The notes under the pieces: generated by a model | What the model saw: the letters and a program-made list of their open reading frames with translations, nothing else | Database searches by the model: none | Told to the model about the DNA's origin: nothing | In this document: piece after piece, positions 60,588 through 64,000 of the stretch | Position numbering within the stretch: position 1 is the stretch's first letter | Layout of the letters: each line of letters starts with the position of its first letter | Position numbers and translations under genes: made by a program | Source of the DNA: Leptospira sp. | GTDB lineage: Bacteria; Spirochaetota; Leptospiria; Leptospirales; Leptospiraceae | NCBI GenBank assembly: GCA_002786225.1 | Contig: PEQN01000009.1 | Span: 20,211-84,210 of the forward strand | Length of the DNA: 64,000 nucleotides | Direction: 5' to 3'

Positions 60588-62052
60588 GAGATTCCACTAA
60601 GAATCTACTTGATGGTTTGCTAGTAGTTACTTTTTCTATTAATTCATCTACAGAGAGTAATTTTCCTTGGTGGTGGACATTTCTTTTCAGCCAGGATAAT
60701 AGGGATGATGTATTTCCAGAATTCGCTAAGGTTTTTGGGAAATTTGGATCCGATTTTAGAAAAGCAGAATACAACTGCGCTGAATAAATATTTCCCAGTG
60801 CATAAGTTGGAAAATATCCAAAGGCAGCCATGGACCAGTGCACATCTTGAAGAACTCCTTCGGCAGGATGATCTATTGTCAAATCAAAAGATTCTTTCAT
60901 TTTAGCATTCCAAATATCAGGCAAATCAGTAACTTTGATTTTCTGAGCAATGAGATCTCTTTCAATTTCGAATCTCAAAATAATATGGAGATTATAAGTT
61001 ACGGGATCGGCTTCTACGCGAATTTTAGTTTTTTCAACACTTCGTATGGATTGAATCAATTTTTCAAAAGGTAACTCACTTTCTTTTAAATTCCAAGCTT
61101 CTAAGGCTAAAGGATAGTAAAATTGCCAAAATTCTTTACTACGCCCAACTTGGTTTTCCCAAAGTCTGCTCTGTGATTCATGCATGCCTAAACTAAGATA
61201 TTCTGCTATAGGATGCGGGGCTTCTTGGATTTCGGATAATCCAACTTCATACAAAGAATGCCCTGTTTCATGCATTACTCCAAAAATAGAAGAAAGCGGA
61301 TCAGATTCATCATATCTTGTTGTTATGCGCTTATCTTTTGGCCCAAGACTTGTTGAAAATGGATGTGCACTAGAATCTAACCTCGATAAATCACTAGTTA
61401 ATCCTAGAAAAGTAGGGATAGATTCACAAAATACTTTTTGTAAAGCAGGAGGTACCTTTTTTGTAAATGGATTTGGATAAGATTTCGCATTACTGACGAT
61501 AGGAATTAATTCTTTTTTTAAATCTTGGAAAAGCTTAGCTAGAGATTCTCCAGTTGCAGATTTTTCGTAGTCATCGAGTAATGCATCATATCTCTCTTTC
61601 TCGTAACCATAGTAATCAGCTTGTCGAATAGCGAGATCAACCAATTCTTTTAAGGTAGAGGAAAATAGGGAAAAATCTTTTTTACCTTTTGCCTCTTCCC
61701 ATTTTGCTTGGGCGATATTTGTTTTTTGGGAAAGTTCTTGGACGAATGCAGTTGGAAGTTTAGATTGTTTATCTAGTCTTTCCTGAATTACTTTCAACTC
61801 TTTCTTTTTATAATCTATATTATTATAGTTTGAGTTTCTGGATATATCCTCTTCTGCTTTATCAAGCAAATGCTTAAATTCATCGCCGGTAAATAGTTCA
61901 TGTATTAGCTTGCTCATCTCAGCAATTTGGTGAGATCTCGCCATCCTTCCTGAAGAAGGCATCATTACTTCGCTATCCCACTGAAGTAAACTTTGTATAT
62001 CTCGAAAATTTTGAATACGTTTATAGAATTCTCGGTATTTTGTAAATGACAT
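60571..62052 (-). CDS. M32-family metallocarboxypeptidase (carboxypeptidase Taq type)
   Basis: A 493-residue cytoplasmic zinc carboxypeptidase. The HExxH motif is HETGH (about 259-263) in GVMHETGHSLYE. The third ligand Glu is expected in LSLGMHESQSRLWENQ, which is the conserved M32 segment. Family motifs DSSAHPFSTSLGPKDKRITTRYDE and VTYNLHIILRFEIERDLI are also clear. It is the last gene of a three-gene minus-strand run after the DUF3095 and small membrane genes. Confidence 0.95.
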   Translation of the reverse strand: MSFTKYREFYKRIQNFRDIQSLLQWDSEVMMPSSGRMARSHQIAEMSKLIHELFTGDEFKHLLDKAEEDISRNSNYNNIDYKKKELKVIQERLDKQSKLPTAFVQELSQKTNIAQAKWEEAKGKKDFSLFSSTLKELVDLAIRQADYYGYEKERYDALLDDYEKSATGESLAKLFQDLKKELIPIVSNAKSYPNPFTKKVPPALQKVFCESIPTFLGLTSDLSRLDSSAHPFSTSLGPKDKRITTRYDESDPLSSIFGVMHETGHSLYEVGLSEIQEAPHPIAEYLSLGMHESQSRLWENQVGRSKEFWQFYYPLALEAWNLKESELPFEKLIQSIRSVEKTKIRVEADPVTYNLHIILRFEIERDLIAQKIKVTDLPDIWNAKMKESFDLTIDHPAEGVLQDVHWSMAAFGYFPTYALGNIYSAQLYSAFLKSDPNFPKTLANSGNTSSLLSWLKRNVHHQGKLLSVDELIEKVTTSKPSSRFLVESLTNFR

Positions 62053-62094
62053 AGAACTAGCTTGGAATAGCAGACTTTTTGAACTAGAAAAAAA

Positions 62095-62526
62095 TTATAG
62101 GAAGAGATTCTGATTTAAAAGATAAAATAATAAATATATAGATTTACATGTCCAAGCTAGTGTACGTATCCAATTGCTTGAAACTAATTTTGTTATGGTA
62201 TTTAGATTCCTACCATGAGAAAGCTTGTTATGCAAGGGAACAGAAAGTAGAAATGTTGAGAACCATGCAATCAAAACAAAGATAAAATTTATATATGAAT
62301 AAACATTCGTTTCTAGGAATATCCAATAAATTGAAGTTCCCAATTCACTGAGCATTAATGGAATCACTAACAATGAAATTCGATTGGAATGGAATTTGTG
62401 AAAGTCTTGAAACTTTTGTTCACTTAGAAAAACGAATCCTGGATAATGAACTATTTGAACCAACCAAATTAATCCTGTTAAAGAGGAAGAAATAAATAGT
62501 TGAATTACAATTAAGAGATAGATCAA
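62095..62526 (-). CDS. small four-helix membrane protein, unknown function
   Basis: A 143-residue protein with four predicted transmembrane helices. A VQIVHYPGF motif follows the first helix and FHKFHSNRIS precedes the second. The paired His in these loops recalls small DUF1772-like membrane families, but I cannot assign it firmly. It starts 2 bp after the DUF3095 gene and is followed by the peptidase gene on the same strand. Confidence 0.7.
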   Translation of the reverse strand: MIYLLIVIQLFISSSLTGLIWLVQIVHYPGFVFLSEQKFQDFHKFHSNRISLLVIPLMLSELGTSIYWIFLETNVYSYINFIFVLIAWFSTFLLSVPLHNKLSHGRNLNTITKLVSSNWIRTLAWTCKSIYLLFYLLNQNLFL

Positions 62527-62528
62527 AA

Positions 62529-63707
62529 TTAGCTAGCTTGCATTTTTGCAAATTTTTGTTTTAATACTTTTGCAGCCATTGCATACCCACCATTCGATCC
62601 ATCCACAAAATGAACTTCACTTGAAGATTCACTGTGCATTAAACAAGTAAGAAGCGCACTATCAGAGATATGAGTCCCAAAAACTAAGATTCCATTTCTT
62701 TCTTCTGTTTCTAGGTAACTTTCAAGACTGGCTCTCTTTTCTTTTGTTAAGGATAGTACCATTTTTAAACTTCCATCGAATTTTCGAAAATCAGAAGCTT
62801 CTACTTGGTATTTTTTTAAATTTTTTAACTCATAAAAATGTGCTTTAACAGGTAAATGAAAATGCATTACTATTCTAGTTACAAATGTTTCAAAATAAAT
62901 TTTTAGTAGTGCTAGAAATTTCTTAAATCCTGATTTCTGCTGAGAGCTTGCAATTGCTTCTTTGTTTAGGGCTCGATAACTACTTGTAACCTTAAGATTA
63001 GTTTCGGAAAGCGGATGGTAATCATTTATTTCCCCTAAAATCATTTCTATATTTGTAAGTACAGATTGATACAAGCTACGATCATTTTTATGAGATAGAA
63101 ATTTAACAATCAAATTGATTGTTTCACCATTAGGGCTAGGTATATCTTTCCATCTGCAGGTAAATCCTTGAAAATTAGCTTCAATTTTAATTGGGTAATC
63201 ATCGGTGATTGTGTATTCTGAATTCACTTTTTTCACTAAATCTTCTACATATTCAACTCCATCTCCAATGAGAATGGCTTGGTTATAATGATCTGTTATT
63301 TTCCATTTGCCAATGTATATTTTTTTATTGGAATCTTTGAGAACAGAATAAGGAACTATTCCAACTCTCAGTCGTAATTTGAAAAAGTGATACACCTTTT
63401 TCTTTGTGTCGTTCAAAATTGATTTTACATCTTCTGTGGATTCATTTGGAATCAGAAAAGTAATTCCATCTCCTCCAAAAAGGAAGGGAAATTCCATTTT
63501 ACCTAAATAATTGGACAATGCCATTGCAGCTAGTCCACCTGCTATGTTTACATCCTTGTATTTTCCTGTTTCGATAGCCTCGGTAGAATTGATTACATCA
63601 GTGATAACAACACTCCAATTATTAGGAACTTCCATATAGTTTAAAGGATTTATCACAGAATCTAAATCATTGAAGGATCTAAGTTCTTCGTAGAATTTTG
63701 AAATCAT
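62529..63707 (-). CDS. DUF3095-family protein
   Basis: A 392-residue cytoplasmic protein of the DUF3095 family. WSVVITDVINSTEAIETGKYKDVN and FLFGGDGITFLIPN recall the nucleotide-cyclase/GGDEF fold, with a metal-binding Asp and a GGDG turn. Cyclase activity is not shown. The middle part has SEYTITDDYPIKIE, and the C-terminal half ends SSSEVHFVDGSNGGYAMAAKVLKQK, a conserved DUF3095 end. It leads the minus-strand run 63707 to 60571. A signalling role is a guess from the fold. Confidence 0.85.
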   Translation of the reverse strand: MISKFYEELRSFNDLDSVINPLNYMEVPNNWSVVITDVINSTEAIETGKYKDVNIAGGLAAMALSNYLGKMEFPFLFGGDGITFLIPNESTEDVKSILNDTKKKVYHFFKLRLRVGIVPYSVLKDSNKKIYIGKWKITDHYNQAILIGDGVEYVEDLVKKVNSEYTITDDYPIKIEANFQGFTCRWKDIPSPNGETINLIVKFLSHKNDRSLYQSVLTNIEMILGEINDYHPLSETNLKVTSSYRALNKEAIASSQQKSGFKKFLALLKIYFETFVTRIVMHFHLPVKAHFYELKNLKKYQVEASDFRKFDGSLKMVLSLTKEKRASLESYLETEERNGILVFGTHISDSALLTCLMHSESSSEVHFVDGSNGGYAMAAKVLKQKFAKMQAS

Positions 63708-63798
63708 GATTCAATTCTTCAGATCTTGAATTTAAAAGCGATTCAAAAACCAAAATATTTGACATAGGCAAGCCTTGAAAAAGACTGGTACCACATTT

Positions 63799-63869
63799 GC
63801 GGGTGTGGTGTAACGGTAGCACAGCAGCCTTCCAAGCTTCTGGCGAGGGTTCGAGTCCCTTCGCCCGCA
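63799..63869 (+). tRNA. tRNA-Gly (TCC)
   Basis: A 71-nt cloverleaf with acceptor GCGGGTG/CGCCCGC (one T-G pair), discriminator A and no CCA. The anticodon loop CTTCCAA gives TCC. The anticodon stem GCAGC/GCTTC has one C-T mismatch, an unusual weakness. The T arm GAGGGTTCGAGTCCCTT is normal. It is followed at once by a hairpin-rich block. Confidence 0.9.
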
Positions 63870-63875
63870 GGAAGA

Positions 63876-63936
63876 AGGGACGTAGTCCCTGAGCCCATTG
63901 AAACTTTCGGTAGCCAACAGGCGGTAGAAAGTTTCA
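63876..63936. repeat. hairpin-rich block after tRNA-Gly
   Basis: Two inverted repeats lie in GC-richer sequence: AGGGAC-GTA-GTCCCT (63876-63890), and TGAAACTTTC (63899-63908) with GAAAGTTTCA (63927-63936) around an 18-base spacer. No coding frame is supported. This looks like an intergenic repeat unit rather than a gene. Confidence 0.6.
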
Positions 63937-63960
63937 GAGACGAAGTTCACCGAACGAGTC

Positions 63961-64000
63961 TCCCTAATCCCTAATCCCTAATCCCTAATCCCTAATCCCT
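63961..64000. repeat. heptamer tandem repeat (TCCCTAA), continues past window
   Basis: Five complete TCCCTAA units and a partial sixth run to the last base. The array is perfect where visible. Its full length is cut by the window edge. Confidence 0.97.

Noticed and set aside
63732..63950. 72-codon minus-strand ORF at the right edge
   Set aside because: It is antisense to tRNA-Gly; its GRRDSNPR-type peptide is the usual artefact of translating a tRNA complement.

Overview
The window looks like an origin-proximal piece of a Leptospira-type spirochaete chromosome. It is AT-rich. It has the run dnaA-dnaN-recF-DUF721/dciA-gyrB-gyrA on the minus strand, with parA/parB and two parS sites about 5 kb away. 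A clear LipL21-family lipoprotein, a family known from Leptospira, lies next to the gyrA/dus genes. Many exported proteins have spirochaete-style lipoboxes, with N or S before the Cys. I cannot fix the species from sequence alone. No insertion sequence, phage or CRISPR array is visible, so this is mostly a core-genome region with some fast-evolving envelope genes.

Region by region. 1-8.2 kb: small surface or hypothetical genes, an ArsC/Spx-like protein, an SDR plus YciO-like operon, Maf, holA, and an odd two-gene unit (a degenerate NtrC/Fis-type protein and a secreted VWA-like protein). 8.3-20.7 kb: lipL21 with a consensus promoter and terminator, then dus, gyrA, gyrB, dciA, recF, dnaN, dnaA, holB and ilvE, all on the minus strand. 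20.8-26 kb: mnmG, rsmG, parA, parB and two parS sites. 26-30 kb: an ABC exporter, a YaaR-like protein, a bactofilin and a LytM-like membrane protein (a cell-shape module). 30-35.7 kb: tatD, serS, an OmpA/PD40 protein, and an orphan solute-binding protein coupled to an outer-membrane protein. 35.7-39 kb: recR, ybaB and dnaX, with tRNA-Ser just upstream of dnaX, then a TadA-like deaminase abutting tRNA-Arg(ACG), which is itself nested in a membrane-protein ORF. 39.2-45.2 kb: a ~1994-residue lipoprotein built from Ig-like modules, an NHL propeller and LamG domains. 45.3-51.1 kb: two tRNA-Ser genes, a TrmA/RlmD-type methyltransferase, a CPA2 transporter with an altered ion-binding motif, an MFS transporter, a haem-motif DUF3365 lipoprotein and a DUF2892 protein with a CsoR-like operator. 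51.2-54 kb: a putative Fur-controlled BFD ferredoxin, a WbuC cupin, an esterase lipoprotein and a glycosyltransferase. 54.1-64 kb: acs, a TPR protein, the membrane pyrophosphatase hppA, a TPM-domain protein, an M32 carboxypeptidase, a small membrane protein, a DUF3095 protein, tRNA-Gly, and a hairpin-rich block running into a heptamer tandem repeat at the window edge.

How they work together. Replication and segregation functions dominate the left half: initiator, sliding clamp, the clamp-loader subunits delta, delta-prime and gamma/tau, gyrase, putative helicase loader and ParABS. The cell-shape module and several envelope proteins follow. The least ordinary items are the TadA-like gene whose reading frame begins inside its probable substrate tRNA, the degenerate AAA/Fis plus VWA pair, the terminator-like hairpin inside the DUF3365 start, the altered DnaA DNA-binding signature, the zinc-ligand-deficient LytM protein beside a bactofilin, and the right-edge repeat.
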